A DNA stretch of 13,795 bases, from assembly GCA_934644855.1 (NCBI GenBank), contig CAKUDJ010000004.1, positions 1 through 13,795 on the forward strand. The letters run 5' to 3'. Within the stretch, counting starts at the first letter, position 1; each line of letters begins with the position of its first letter. The position numbers and the translations under genes are program-made. Below are positions 1 through 7,394 of this stretch, piece after piece. The stretch is from an uncultured Elusimicrobiales bacterium. Lineage in GTDB: Bacteria > Elusimicrobiota > Elusimicrobia > Elusimicrobiales > Elusimicrobiaceae. A model generated the notes under the pieces. That model saw nothing but the letters and a program-made list of their open reading frames with translations. It ran no database searches and was not told the DNA's origin.

Positions 1-2
1 GG

Positions 3-182
3 TATGAGGACGGCTTTTCCGGCGTGAAAGAGTTTATTTTGCGTTGCAGCCAGGCCGGGTTTGATAAAGTGGTGGCCAGTTGTGTGGATAAAACCGGCGC
101 AGATGCCCCGGCCGTAAAGGCATTGGCGGAAAGTTTGGGTGCGGAGTTTTATTTAAGGAGCTTTTTAGATGAAGAAAATTGA
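3..182 (+). CDS. C-terminal end of an unidentified protein (partial, cut by the window edge)
   Basis: An open frame enters from the left edge and reads about 59 codons to a TGA at 180-182. It encodes a globular-looking stretch that starts YEDGFSGVKEFILRC, has FDKVVASCVDKTGAD in the middle and ends LRSFLDEEN. The alternation of helix-like and strand-like segments (VVASCVD, then AVKALAESLGAEFY) suggests the last beta-alpha units of an alpha/beta enzyme, but I do not recognise the family. Its last 14 bases overlap the start of the next gene out of frame, and that gene's ribosome binding site lies inside it. This overlap and the codon use like its neighbours support a real gene translated together with the next one. 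No function is claimed. Confidence 0.6.
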   Translation, partial: YEDGFSGVKEFILRCSQAGFDKVVASCVDKTGADAPAVKALAESLGAEFYLRSFLDEEN

Positions 183-633
183 AATCAAAAAACCCGGTGT
201 TTTATTTGCCGTTTTTTTGATTTTAATGGCGCTGGCGCTATTCTGGTTTTTTGTGGAAGCGGAAGATTTTTATACCTATACCCGCAACACGTTGGAAAGC
301 GCCGCGCAGGTGGCTCCCGTTAAAAAAGAGGACGTGCTGGCGCAAACCCGCCCGCCCAAAAATAATTTTAATACGGAAGTAAAATACCGCCGTTTTTTTA
401 TTACGGCTCCCCAAGCGCAAAAAGTGGAGCTGTTGGCGGATTTTAACCGTTGGGGCAAAGACCCCATCACTTTAACCAAATACCGCAAAGGGTATTTTGA
501 AACGTCCGTAGCGCTTACGGGCGGAGATTATAAATATGTGTTTGCCGTGGACGGAAAAGAAACGCCGGACCCCGGCAACCAAGACCGCGTGGAAATAAAC
601 GGCCGCGTGGTGTGTATCAAAACGGTGCGTTAA
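169..633 (+). CDS. Membrane-anchored protein with a CBM48/AMPK-like glycogen-binding (E-set) domain
   Basis: The protein is 154 residues. Residues 1-9 are basic and 11-28 form one hydrophobic membrane segment, so the protein is probably an N-terminally anchored envelope protein with the rest outside the cytoplasm. Residues 29-68 form a linker. Residues 70-150 resemble the early-set fold of CBM48 and the AMPK beta-subunit glycogen-binding domain: strand VELLADFNRW with the ligand-type Trp at 95, then KGYFETSVAL, then GGDYKYVFAVDGK followed by DP at 134-135. In the family these residues contact alpha-glucan chains or pack against a catalytic domain; here there is no catalytic domain. AAGGAG at 154-159 sets the ATG start. 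The stop shares one base with the tsaE start (TAATG), so the two are probably coupled. Sugar binding is inferred from fold similarity only. Confidence 0.8.
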   Translation: MKKIEIKKPGVLFAVFLILMALALFWFFVEAEDFYTYTRNTLESAAQVAPVKKEDVLAQTRPPKNNFNTEVKYRRFFITAPQAQKVELLADFNRWGKDPITLTKYRKGYFETSVALTGGDYKYVFAVDGKETPDPGNQDRVEINGRVVCIKTVR

Positions 634-1109
634 TGAAAACAGCAACTCTACTAACCTGCTCCCGCGCGCAAACCACGGCTCTGGCCGGGCGGTTCGCCCA
701 AGTATTAAAAGGGGGGGAAATTATTTTTTTGCGCGGGCCGATTGGCGCGGGCAAAACGGTGTTTGTAAAAGGCGTGGCGGCGGCGTTGGGGCTTAAAAGC
801 TCCCCGGTCAGCGCCAGTTTCAGCCTGATGAAAGAATACAAAAACAAACACGTTAAATTGTTTCATATAGATTTGTTCCGCTTGAGCGAGGGCGAAGTTT
901 TTAATTTGGGTTTTGAAGAAATGCTGGAAGACGAACGCGCCATTATTTTGGCCGAATGGCCGGACCCCATTGCCCAAATGCTGCCGGCCGACAGGCTGGA
1001 AATGGATTTTATACTGCGCGGCGGGGATGAGCGGGAAATAAAACTATCCGCCTTTGGCCGCGTCAGCGAACATTTACTGGAGGAATTATGCCGGGTATCA
1101 AAGATGTAA
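633..1109 (+). CDS. tsaE: tRNA t6A biosynthesis ATPase TsaE
   Basis: TsaE is the P-loop ATPase that drives the TsaB-TsaD complex during N6-threonylcarbamoyladenosine synthesis at A37 of ANN-decoding tRNAs. The product from the ATG at 633 is 158 residues, the usual size for the family. It has Walker A GPIGAGKT near residues 35-42, a switch-like segment VSASFSLMKEY where most TsaE proteins have SPTF-x-L-x-x-EY, HIDLFRL, LGFEEML and ILAEWPD. The SPTF to SASF change keeps a hydroxyl but is uncommon. A GTG at 612 would give seven extra residues, but the TAATG junction with the gene before it makes 633 the likelier start. The end overlaps tsaB by 22 bases. Confidence 0.93.
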   Translation: MKTATLLTCSRAQTTALAGRFAQVLKGGEIIFLRGPIGAGKTVFVKGVAAALGLKSSPVSASFSLMKEYKNKHVKLFHIDLFRLSEGEVFNLGFEEMLEDERAIILAEWPDPIAQMLPADRLEMDFILRGGDEREIKLSAFGRVSEHLLEELCRVSKM

Positions 1110-1780
1110 TCATTGGGTTGGATACGTCGTCTTCCCCGTTGGTAGCCGTGGTGGAACGGGGCGGCAAAAAGTATGCGTCCCGCCGCAAAGGGGTCAAGCA
1201 GGAGCGGTTGTTATTCCCGGTATTGCAACGGCTTTTAACCAAGGCGGGGGCGGATTTAACCCACACCGCCAAAGTGGCCATTATCCGCGGCCCGGGCCGT
1301 TTTACCGGCATACGCATTTCGCTTACGTTTGCTTCTATGCTTAAATATTTAAGCGGGGCCAAGGTGTACGGAATAACGGTGTTTGAAGCCGTGCGCCTGC
1401 AAGTGGCCGCCAGTAAACGCTTTTTAACGTGGAAAGCCCAAAACCCGGCGGGCTCTTTGGCGGTGGTGTGGCACGCGTTTAGGGAAGAATACTTCCTGCA
1501 AATTTTTAATGCGCAAAGCGAGGCCCCCCAATGGCTCTCGCGAGAAGAATTACTGGCGCGTTTGGCCGCCCGCAAGGAGCCGCTTTTTGTGGCCGGGGCC
1601 GATAAAGAGCATACGCCTTTGGAAACTTTACTGGAAGGGCGCTACCCCTTGGCGGATTTTAAGGATTGTATCGTGCGGCCGGAAACTTTGGTGGCGGTGG
1701 CGCAAAATGACGCGTACCAAAAAGATGCGTTGGAGCCGCTCTATTTGAAACCGGCCCGCTTTGAACTATTAGGTAAATAA
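1088..1780 (+). CDS. tsaB: tRNA t6A biosynthesis scaffold protein TsaB
   Basis: TsaB is the catalytically inactive ASKHA-fold partner of TsaD in the threonylcarbamoyl transfer complex. The protein is 230 residues, typical for the family. The N-terminus has the phosphate-1-like motif (GLDTSSSPLVAVV), then the QERLLFPVLQRLL helix, then the signature GPGRFTGIRISL that corresponds to GPGSFTGLRIG in other TsaB proteins. The C-terminal half is divergent, as is usual, and ends with EPLYLKPA. GGAGG at 1079-1083 sits five bases before the ATG, inside the end of tsaE, so this start is firm. The neighbours tsaE and rimI are the common companions of tsaB in bacteria. TsaD is not in this window. Confidence 0.94.
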   Translation: MPGIKDVIIGLDTSSSPLVAVVERGGKKYASRRKGVKQERLLFPVLQRLLTKAGADLTHTAKVAIIRGPGRFTGIRISLTFASMLKYLSGAKVYGITVFEAVRLQVAASKRFLTWKAQNPAGSLAVVWHAFREEYFLQIFNAQSEAPQWLSREELLARLAARKEPLFVAGADKEHTPLETLLEGRYPLADFKDCIVRPETLVAVAQNDAYQKDALEPLYLKPARFELLGK

Positions 1781-1781
1781 T

Positions 1782-2213
1782 ATGGAATTTTTACCGGCGG
1801 TTTTTGCCCAAGCGGAGGAGTTGGCCCGCATAGAGGCCCGGCAGCCGTTTGCCGCCGGGTGGGGAGAAGACGGCTTTGCGGGGGAATTAAAACAACCGTG
1901 CGCCGTAATATGGGCGGCGCGTGACGGACAAAAAACCGTCGGTTTTATTTGCGCCCGCTACGCCGCGGATGAGGCCGAAATTCTAAACGCCGCCGTAGAC
2001 CCGGCTTTTACCCGCCGCGGGATTGCCACGGCATTAATGGCGCAACTCCTGGCCGTTTTGGCCGCGCGCGGCGTAAAGCGTATTACGCTGGAGGTTCACG
2101 CGCAAAATTCCCCGGCACAAGCCTGGTACCGGCGCGCCGGGTTTACCGTGCTGGGGCGGCGGAAACAATTTTACGGCTCGGCAGATGCGCTTTTAATGGG
2201 GAAAATGCTATGA
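1782..2213 (+). CDS. rimI: Ribosomal protein S18 N-terminal acetyltransferase RimI (GNAT family)
   Basis: RimI-type GNAT enzymes transfer acetyl from acetyl-CoA to the alpha-amino group of ribosomal protein S18; some members have wider specificity. The 143-residue product is a single GNAT domain of normal length. It has the acetyl-CoA pyrophosphate-binding loop (R/Q-x-x-G-x-A type) as RRGIATALM, the strand ITLEVHAQNSPAQAWYRRAGF and the C-terminal GRRKQFY segment found in RimI proteins. The start is one base after the tsaB stop and the end overlaps the next ATG by four bases (ATGA), so it belongs to the operon. Only a weak ribosome binding site precedes it, which fits translation by coupling from tsaB. 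The substrate is inferred from family and from tsaB linkage. Confidence 0.88.
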   Translation: MEFLPAVFAQAEELARIEARQPFAAGWGEDGFAGELKQPCAVIWAARDGQKTVGFICARYAADEAEILNAAVDPAFTRRGIATALMAQLLAVLAARGVKRITLEVHAQNSPAQAWYRRAGFTVLGRRKQFYGSADALLMGKML

Positions 2214-3748
2214 AACATTGGTGGATATGCTTATTATTGGTTGCCCTGCCTGCGGGGGCGTTTAAGTTAGGGCCGCAAAGCGCGCGCGAAGCCGACCTGT
2301 ATAAAACATTTGTGGACGGTTTATATGCCCAACGGGATGATTCCCCCGAGGCCCTTGTCTTGTTTGAAAAAGCCCTGGCTTTAGCGCCGGATTCGGCGTA
2401 TCTCAAACGCAATATCGTAGCCACCGCCATTATGCAAAACCGCCTGCCGGAATTTGAACAATATGCCGATTTTATCACACCGGAAGCGGATGCGGACGAT
2501 TGGACCGTGCGGGCCGCTTATCTGTTAAAAAAACAACAACTGCCCGCCGCCAAAGAAGCTTACCAAAAGGCGCTTGAATTGTCGCCGGAAGACACGCGCA
2601 TAGCATACCAGTATTTGCTGTTGTTGGCGTACGAGGGCACCCCGCAAGCCGTGGAAGAAATGCAAGGTTTGGCGGAAAAAGTGCCTGCGCTTGCACCTGC
2701 GGTGTATGTGGAAATGGCCAAAATTTACTGGCGGATGAAAGACCCGCAAAAAGCCTTAACCTTTTACAATAAAGCAACCGATTTAGACCCCGAGTACGAA
2801 GATGCTTACTTGGGGCGCGCGGAACTGTTTGAGCGGACTTCCAACTTCTTTTTTATGTTGCGGGAATACGAACAACTGGAAAAAATAGGTTATAAAAGTG
2901 CGGATATGTATACGCGCATGGGCTCCGTCTATTTGGTGGGGAAAGATTTGGAAAACGCCCAAAAATATTACCAAAAAGCCGCACAAACAGACCCCCGGGA
3001 TGTAAACGCCAACTATTTTTTAGCTATGCTGGCCGAACAACGGCAGGATTGGCCGCAGGCGCTCGCGCATTTGCAAGCCGCGGCGGATTATAACGAAAAT
3101 TCCGGCAAGTGGTTGCAGGCCAGTTTTTACCAACAAAAAATGGGGGATTCCCAAGCCGCCTTGGGCACCTTAAAACAAGCCTATAAACAGTTTGACGGCA
3201 GCGTGGAAATAGGCTATTTTTATGCGTTGGCCTTGCAAGATGCCGGCCAACACCGTGCGGCGGCGCGTGTGCTTAAAAAAATACTGGCGGCCCGCCCGGA
3301 ATATGCGGATGCCCGCCTGGCGTATGCGTTTACGTTGGATAGCTTAAAAAAATATAAAGAAATGGAAACCCAACTGCAATCCCTTCTGGCGCAGGAAGAA
3401 GATAACGCCCCGGCTTATAATTTATGGGCGTACAGTTTGGCCCAACAAAATATTCAGTTGGAAAAAGCCCAAAAAATGGCGGAAAAAGCGGTAGCCTTGC
3501 AACCGCAGGACGGCTCTTTCCAGGATACGCTCGGGTGGGTTTATTACCGGCGCGGGGAATATGCGCGCGCATTGGATATTTTACAGGGGATTGACCACGC
3601 CATTGTGAACGAAAACCCGGAAATTGCCTATCATTTGGGGCTTGTTTATTGGGCGTTGGGCCAAACGGAAAAAGCCCGCGTGTATGTGGTGCAGGCGGCA
3701 GACGGCGGATGGAAACCGGCCCAACAATTCCGCAAGAAACACTTTTAA
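2210..3748 (+). CDS. Exported tetratricopeptide-repeat (TPR) protein
   Basis: The 512-residue protein begins with a short signal peptide: a hydrophobic core (ICLLLVALPAG) and a likely cleavage after AGA at residues 15-17. It should therefore be periplasmic, or held at the envelope. The rest is almost entirely TPR units, about eleven by eye, with the usual pattern of A/G at position 8, Y/F at 11, A at 20 and P at 32. Clear units include ALVLFEKALALAPDS, AYQKALELSPED, ALTFYNKATDLDPEY and YYQKAAQTDPRD. The last units (LGWVYYRRGEYARALDIL and LGLVYWALGQTEKA) are typical of exported bacterial TPR scaffolds. TPR arrays mediate protein contacts; no enzyme domain is visible and the partner is unknown. 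It overlaps rimI by four bases and is the last gene before a terminator. Confidence 0.88.
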   Translation: MKHWWICLLLVALPAGAFKLGPQSAREADLYKTFVDGLYAQRDDSPEALVLFEKALALAPDSAYLKRNIVATAIMQNRLPEFEQYADFITPEADADDWTVRAAYLLKKQQLPAAKEAYQKALELSPEDTRIAYQYLLLLAYEGTPQAVEEMQGLAEKVPALAPAVYVEMAKIYWRMKDPQKALTFYNKATDLDPEYEDAYLGRAELFERTSNFFFMLREYEQLEKIGYKSADMYTRMGSVYLVGKDLENAQKYYQKAAQTDPRDVNANYFLAMLAEQRQDWPQALAHLQAAADYNENSGKWLQASFYQQKMGDSQAALGTLKQAYKQFDGSVEIGYFYALALQDAGQHRAAARVLKKILAARPEYADARLAYAFTLDSLKKYKEMETQLQSLLAQEEDNAPAYNLWAYSLAQQNIQLEKAQKMAEKAVALQPQDGSFQDTLGWVYYRRGEYARALDILQGIDHAIVNENPEIAYHLGLVYWALGQTEKARVYVVQAADGGWKPAQQFRKKHF

Positions 3749-3772
3749 GTTTTGGTTTCGTCCGCACAACGC

Positions 3773-3802
3773 AAAAAAGCCTCCCCGACGGGAGGCTTTT
3801 TC
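3773..3802. terminator. Bidirectional rho-independent terminator between convergent genes
   Basis: Seven G/C-rich pairs (GCCTCCC 3779-3785 with GGGAGGC 3790-3796) enclose the loop CGAC. The stem is flanked by six A on the left and five T on the right, so it ends transcripts from both strands. It lies between the convergent TPR gene (stop at 3748) and the thiN gene (stop at 3816). Confidence 0.93.
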
Positions 3803-3815
3803 GGTAATACGCCTG

Positions 3816-4430
3816 TTAATCTTCTATATACAAAAGCATAAAGCCGCTTTCAAATTGCACGGTTATTTGCGCCTGTTGCGCGCAGTTGCTTAAGGTGCGC
3901 CCAGTGTGCCCCAGGGCCAGTTGTGCATTGGTTAAGGGGTATTGCGTGCCGCTCAAGTTTACCCGGGTGCAGGCGGTAAACGGAATTAAACTCACCCGCG
4001 CCCCCGGCCGCACGGCCTTTTGTGTGCCCTGCACAAGCGGATAAATTTTCCAGCCGTCCCCGGCAAAATAAATATCCAGTGCAGGCAAATAAGAATAAAC
4101 GGATAAAAAATTCCCAATAGAAAAATCCCACCGTCCGCCCACGCTGCCCACAATGCACACGTGCCCGGCACGGTGTTCTTGCAGCCAATCCAGGGCTTTT
4201 TCCAAATCGGTATTATCTTGGCGGGGCACCCGCAATACTTGCTCCGGCGCAGAGGACAGGGAATCCAAATCCCCAATCACCAGGTCCGGCCGTATTCCCG
4301 CCGCGCGGGCTTTATCCGCCCCGCCGTCCGCGGCTAAAATAAAGGTGGCTTCCCGGGCCAGGCGCTCTAACAACGCGGCCCCGGGTAAAGTGCCATTACC
4401 GATAAGTAATACGTTTGACAGGTTGTGCAT
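3816..4430 (-). CDS. thiN: Thiamine pyrophosphokinase (ThiN/TPK family)
   Basis: The enzyme transfers pyrophosphate from ATP to thiamine to make thiamine pyrophosphate, the cofactor of pyruvate and 2-oxoacid enzymes. The 204-residue protein has the full family motif set: ADGGA at 34-38, GIRPDLVIGDLDS ending at 57, DNTDLEKAL at 72-80 and GGRWDFSIGN at 98-107, followed by a beta-rich thiamine-binding domain beginning around SLIPFT. The aspartates that bind metal-ATP are present; the usual His of GGRxDH is Phe103 here. An AGGGA site lies five bases before the ATG. The first 35 bases overlap the end of the symporter gene, which points to translational coupling. No thiamine biosynthesis gene is present, so its role is probably salvage of imported thiamine. 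Confidence 0.92.
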   Translation of the reverse strand: MHNLSNVLLIGNGTLPGAALLERLAREATFILAADGGADKARAAGIRPDLVIGDLDSLSSAPEQVLRVPRQDNTDLEKALDWLQEHRAGHVCIVGSVGGRWDFSIGNFLSVYSYLPALDIYFAGDGWKIYPLVQGTQKAVRPGARVSLIPFTACTRVNLSGTQYPLTNAQLALGHTGRTLSNCAQQAQITVQFESGFMLLYIED

Positions 4431-5853
4431 AGTTCCCTAAACAGTATATAAAAATAACGGCCAGGCCGATAAGAAGCCCGATATAAAAAGGGTCCAACGT
4501 CTGTGCGGCGCCGGATAATCCCCGGCAAAAATCACTCTGGGCGCGGCGCAGAAACTCCGGCAAAAAGCGCCAGGCGGTCATTCCTACCGCGCTAGAGAGG
4601 GAGGCCGTCACAAAGGCGTTATCCGTAATGCGCCCCGGAAAGACGTATCCCATTAAAATAGGCACCAATAAACAAGCCGAAAAGTACGAGCCGAGCGTGA
4701 GCCAAATTTCCTTAAAACTCCCGTTAAAAGCCGTGGCTAGCACAACGGCCAACGCCCCCACGGCAAACAGGGAAATACGGTTGGATAATACCACGTTTTT
4801 GAAGCGGCTTCTTAATAAGTCAAAACTTAATGTATTGGACGCAATAAACAAAAAAGAGTTTAAGGTAGATAAAATAATGGCTAAAATGCCGGCCACAAAA
4901 AAGCCTTTCAGGCCGGTGGGCAAAAGTTGTATGGCGTAAAAGAAGTAGGCTTCCCCGGGGTGGGCATCCGGCAGTAAGGCCCGCGCATACAGGGAGCCCG
5001 CCGTGGTGCACAAATCAAAACAAAACCAAATAAAGGTGGAAATTAAAACACCTTTTTTTACAACGGCCGGGGACTGTGCCGCAAAACACCGTTGGTAGAA
5101 ACTGGGGTCTATCAGTGCGGATAAAGCAATAAAGCCCCAAATCAGCGTGTTCATAATGCCGTTTCCGCCGGTTAAGGTAAAATGCCCGGGCGGCAAATTT
5201 GCTTTTAAGAATCCCCACCCGCCGAAGGCGTGTACGGAAAATATCACCACCAACAGCACCGCCAGGCACATAACGGCAAATTGTACCACGTCGGAAAATA
5301 CCACGCTCTTAAAGCCGCCCCATACCGAGTATAAGCACGAAAACAGCGTGCCGAGTATCATACCTTGCAAAATGCTGATACCGAACACCATATTTAAGAA
5401 CATCCCCAAACTTAACGCATAGGCAATGGGGGTAATGTAAAAAAATGTAAAAACCGCGGCGGTTTTGGCAGCTTTGGGGCCGAACATCCGCCCGGCTAAA
5501 TCCGGCAGGGTAATGGATTGGTAGGCCGCCACTTTGTTGGCAATAAACAAGGCAAAAATAATATATGCCGCATACCAAAAAACACCTTGTGTCACAAAGT
5601 TGTAAATGCCGTAGTTGAACGTAATTTCATTCACGCCGAAAATGCCGCCGTACCAGGTGGCTACCAGGGTGGCTACAAACAGGGGCAGCGTCAGGCGGCG
5701 GCCCATCAGCAGGTAATCCAGGGCTTTGTTGCCGCCTTTTTTCAAGCGGATATTGCCGTAAACGGCCACGCCGGCCGTAAGCGCCAGAATTAAAAAAAAT
5801 ACGGTCCAGTCTTGCCAGGCCAAATAAGTTAAGGTAGTCAGTTTGGGTAGCAT
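4396..5853 (-). CDS. Sodium:solute symporter (SSS family), candidate thiamine or thiamine-precursor transporter
   Basis: The 485-residue, highly hydrophobic protein has about 13 membrane segments and SSS family features: KALDYLLMGRRL after the first helix, the signature YSVWGGFKSVVFSDVVQF near residues 180-197, FYQRCFAA, and the segment ILSTLNSFLFIASN, where the Ser-Thr pair corresponds to the sodium (Na2) site of PutP and vSGLT. The family couples sodium entry to uptake of sugars, amino acids, vitamins and carboxylates; sequence alone does not give the substrate here. The 35-base overlap with thiN suggests thiamine. A predicted SSS-family thiamine-pathway transporter (ThiV) has been proposed by comparative genomics in other organisms. 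GGAAG lies about five bases before the ATG. Only 43 bases separate it from the gene upstream, and they hold a terminator. Confidence 0.88.
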   Translation of the reverse strand: MLPKLTTLTYLAWQDWTVFFLILALTAGVAVYGNIRLKKGGNKALDYLLMGRRLTLPLFVATLVATWYGGIFGVNEITFNYGIYNFVTQGVFWYAAYIIFALFIANKVAAYQSITLPDLAGRMFGPKAAKTAAVFTFFYITPIAYALSLGMFLNMVFGISILQGMILGTLFSCLYSVWGGFKSVVFSDVVQFAVMCLAVLLVVIFSVHAFGGWGFLKANLPPGHFTLTGGNGIMNTLIWGFIALSALIDPSFYQRCFAAQSPAVVKKGVLISTFIWFCFDLCTTAGSLYARALLPDAHPGEAYFFYAIQLLPTGLKGFFVAGILAIILSTLNSFLFIASNTLSFDLLRSRFKNVVLSNRISLFAVGALAVVLATAFNGSFKEIWLTLGSYFSACLLVPILMGYVFPGRITDNAFVTASLSSAVGMTAWRFLPEFLRRAQSDFCRGLSGAAQTLDPFYIGLLIGLAVIFIYCLGNYAQPVKRITYR

Positions 5854-5865
5854 AGTGCTTCCTTC

Positions 5866-5891
5866 AAAAACAGGGGCCCCGAAGGACCCCT
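5866..5891 (-). terminator. Rho-independent terminator with TTCG loop between the YfcC-type gene and the symporter gene
   Basis: Read on the minus strand, AGGGGTCC pairs with GGGCCCCT (eight pairs, one G-T wobble) around a TTCG tetraloop, followed by G and five T. It starts only a few bases after the stop of the upstream transporter gene, and its T-run ends about 12 bases before the symporter ATG. It should end much of the transcription coming from the two YfcC genes. Confidence 0.88.
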
Positions 5892-5896
5892 TTATT

Positions 5897-7288
5897 TTAC
5901 CAAATATAATACGCCGGGATAAGTACCGCCATGGATAAAGCGATTAAAATAAGTTCCAACTTCATAAACCATTTTACCCATTGGGGGTAAGAAATCCCCG
6001 CCAAGGCCAAAGCGCCCATGGTGACGGGAGCCGTGGGGATAACCGGGTTGCCCCAACCTTCCCCAAACTGATAGGCCAAAATAACCACCTGGCGCGATAC
6101 GCCCACCAAATCCCCCAGCGGAACCATAATCGGCATAGTTAAAACCGCTTGGCCGGAGCCGGAGGCAATAAAAACATTGAGTAGCGTTTGGATGATAAAC
6201 ATAGCTTGCGGAGCCAAAACGGACGGCAACAGCCCGATACTTTTGGTCATGGAGTGCAGGAACGTATCCAAAATATAACCGTTGGCGGCCACAATTACAA
6301 TGGAGCGCGCGAGCGCCATTAAAATACATACGCTTATCATGGATTGCGCCCCGGCAATAATGGCATCCGTGCTTTGGTTTATATTCAGCTTGCCAAAATA
6401 CGCGGCGGCAATCGTCACGCCCAAAAACACAGCGGCAATTTCCGTCATATACCATTGGTATTTGATGATGCCGAAAAACAGGATGCCCATGCCCGCCGCA
6501 AACGAGGCCAACACCAGTTTATGCGCCCGCGTCAGGCGGAAGGATTCGTCCGCCACTACGTCATTAATCACTTGCAGTTCGGCGCGTTTTTCCAAATCCA
6601 TTTTATAGGTTAAGCTTTTGGTCGGGTTTTTGCGGACGCGTTCCCCGTAAATGCTGAAAAAGGCAGCCACTACCGCGGTAAACAAAAACCAAACACCCAG
6701 GCGCAGTTCCCAGCCGGAATACATGGGCAGCTCGGCAATGGTTTGGGCAATACCCACCGTAAACGGGTTGACGAATGCGGAGGAAAACCCCGTAAACGCC
6801 CCGATAAACGGAATGGACATTCCCACCACGGTATCATACCCCAGGGAAATAGCCAACGGGATAAAAATGGGAATAAAAATGAGCGTTTCTTCTTCCATGC
6901 CGAACATCGCCCCGCATAGCGAGAACATAAACATACACGCGGGAATAAAAAACTTACGGTATTGGGGGTGGGTGGAAAATAAACGGCTTATTTTTTTGAT
7001 GACCGTATTAATAGCCCCGGTGCGCTCCAGAACGGTAAATGACGCGCCGACTACTAAAATAAACGCGATAATTTCCGCGCATTGGGTAAAGCCCTCTATG
7101 GGGCTTTTTAATACGCCGATGCCTTGCGGATTGGCGGGTACCTGGTGGTAGGAGCCGGCTTGCACATAGGTTTTGCCGTCTTTTTCCACGCGGTTGTATT
7201 GGCCGGGGGGCACAATCCAGGTCAGCGCCGCCACAAACAACATAATGGCAAAGACCAGGAAATAAGTATTGCACAGCAGTTTTTTCAT
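5897..7288 (-). CDS. yfcC: YfcC/DcuC-family membrane transporter (downstream copy)
   Basis: The 463-residue protein has about 11-12 membrane segments and belongs to the YfcC group of the C4-dicarboxylate anaerobic carrier (DcuC) family. It opens with a membrane helix ending TWIVPPGQY, then a short extracytoplasmic insert with QVPANPQG. Two inverted halves follow, each with a re-entrant motif: AMFGMEEETLIFIPIFIPL and FVNPFTVGIAQ in the first; ASGSGQAVLTMPIMVPLGDL and GNPVIPTAPVTMG in the second. Family members move dicarboxylates or amino acids; some are annotated as arginine/ornithine exchangers. The substrate here is not known. It is a paralogue of the gene just upstream. A possible ribosome binding site, AGAGGA, sits 13 bases from the ATG, an unusually long gap. 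A terminator follows. Confidence 0.87.
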   Translation of the reverse strand: MKKLLCNTYFLVFAIMLFVAALTWIVPPGQYNRVEKDGKTYVQAGSYHQVPANPQGIGVLKSPIEGFTQCAEIIAFILVVGASFTVLERTGAINTVIKKISRLFSTHPQYRKFFIPACMFMFSLCGAMFGMEEETLIFIPIFIPLAISLGYDTVVGMSIPFIGAFTGFSSAFVNPFTVGIAQTIAELPMYSGWELRLGVWFLFTAVVAAFFSIYGERVRKNPTKSLTYKMDLEKRAELQVINDVVADESFRLTRAHKLVLASFAAGMGILFFGIIKYQWYMTEIAAVFLGVTIAAAYFGKLNINQSTDAIIAGAQSMISVCILMALARSIVIVAANGYILDTFLHSMTKSIGLLPSVLAPQAMFIIQTLLNVFIASGSGQAVLTMPIMVPLGDLVGVSRQVVILAYQFGEGWGNPVIPTAPVTMGALALAGISYPQWVKWFMKLELILIALSMAVLIPAYYIW

Positions 7289-7333
7289 TTTTTCTTTGTT
7301 TTCCTCTTTAAGTACGGCTTGTTTTACATAAAA

Positions 7334-7386
7334 TTATCCCGCCGGCTCAAACAAGGGGTGTAGCCCCAAAAATTGCGGCGGGATAA
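7334..7386 (-). terminator. Large two-tier hairpin between the two YfcC-family genes (terminator or structured leader)
   Basis: TTATCCCGCCG and CGGCGGGATAA (7334-7344 and 7376-7386) form 11 perfect pairs. Inside, GGGG and CCCC (7355-7358, 7364-7367) form a second stem with a five-base loop, joined by A/T-rich internal loops. On the minus strand the structure begins nine bases after the stop codon of the first transporter gene and is followed by AATTTT, a weak T-run, about 27 bases before the AGAGGA of the second. It may be a partial terminator or a regulatory leader. Confidence 0.6.
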
Positions 7387-7394
7387 AAAAGTGC

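Noticed and set aside
612..632. Upstream GTG start that would add seven residues to TsaE
   Set aside because: It lies inside the preceding gene with no ribosome binding site. The TAATG junction gives a natural coupled start at 633 and matches the family N-terminus.
1063..1575. 170-codon minus-strand open frame
   Set aside because: It lies wholly opposite tsaB, and its translation is low-complexity and basic with no recognisable domain: an antisense shadow.
5854..5896. TPP riboswitch in front of the symporter-thiN pair
   Set aside because: The gap is only 43 bases, is filled by a terminator, and contains none of the conserved thi-box segments.
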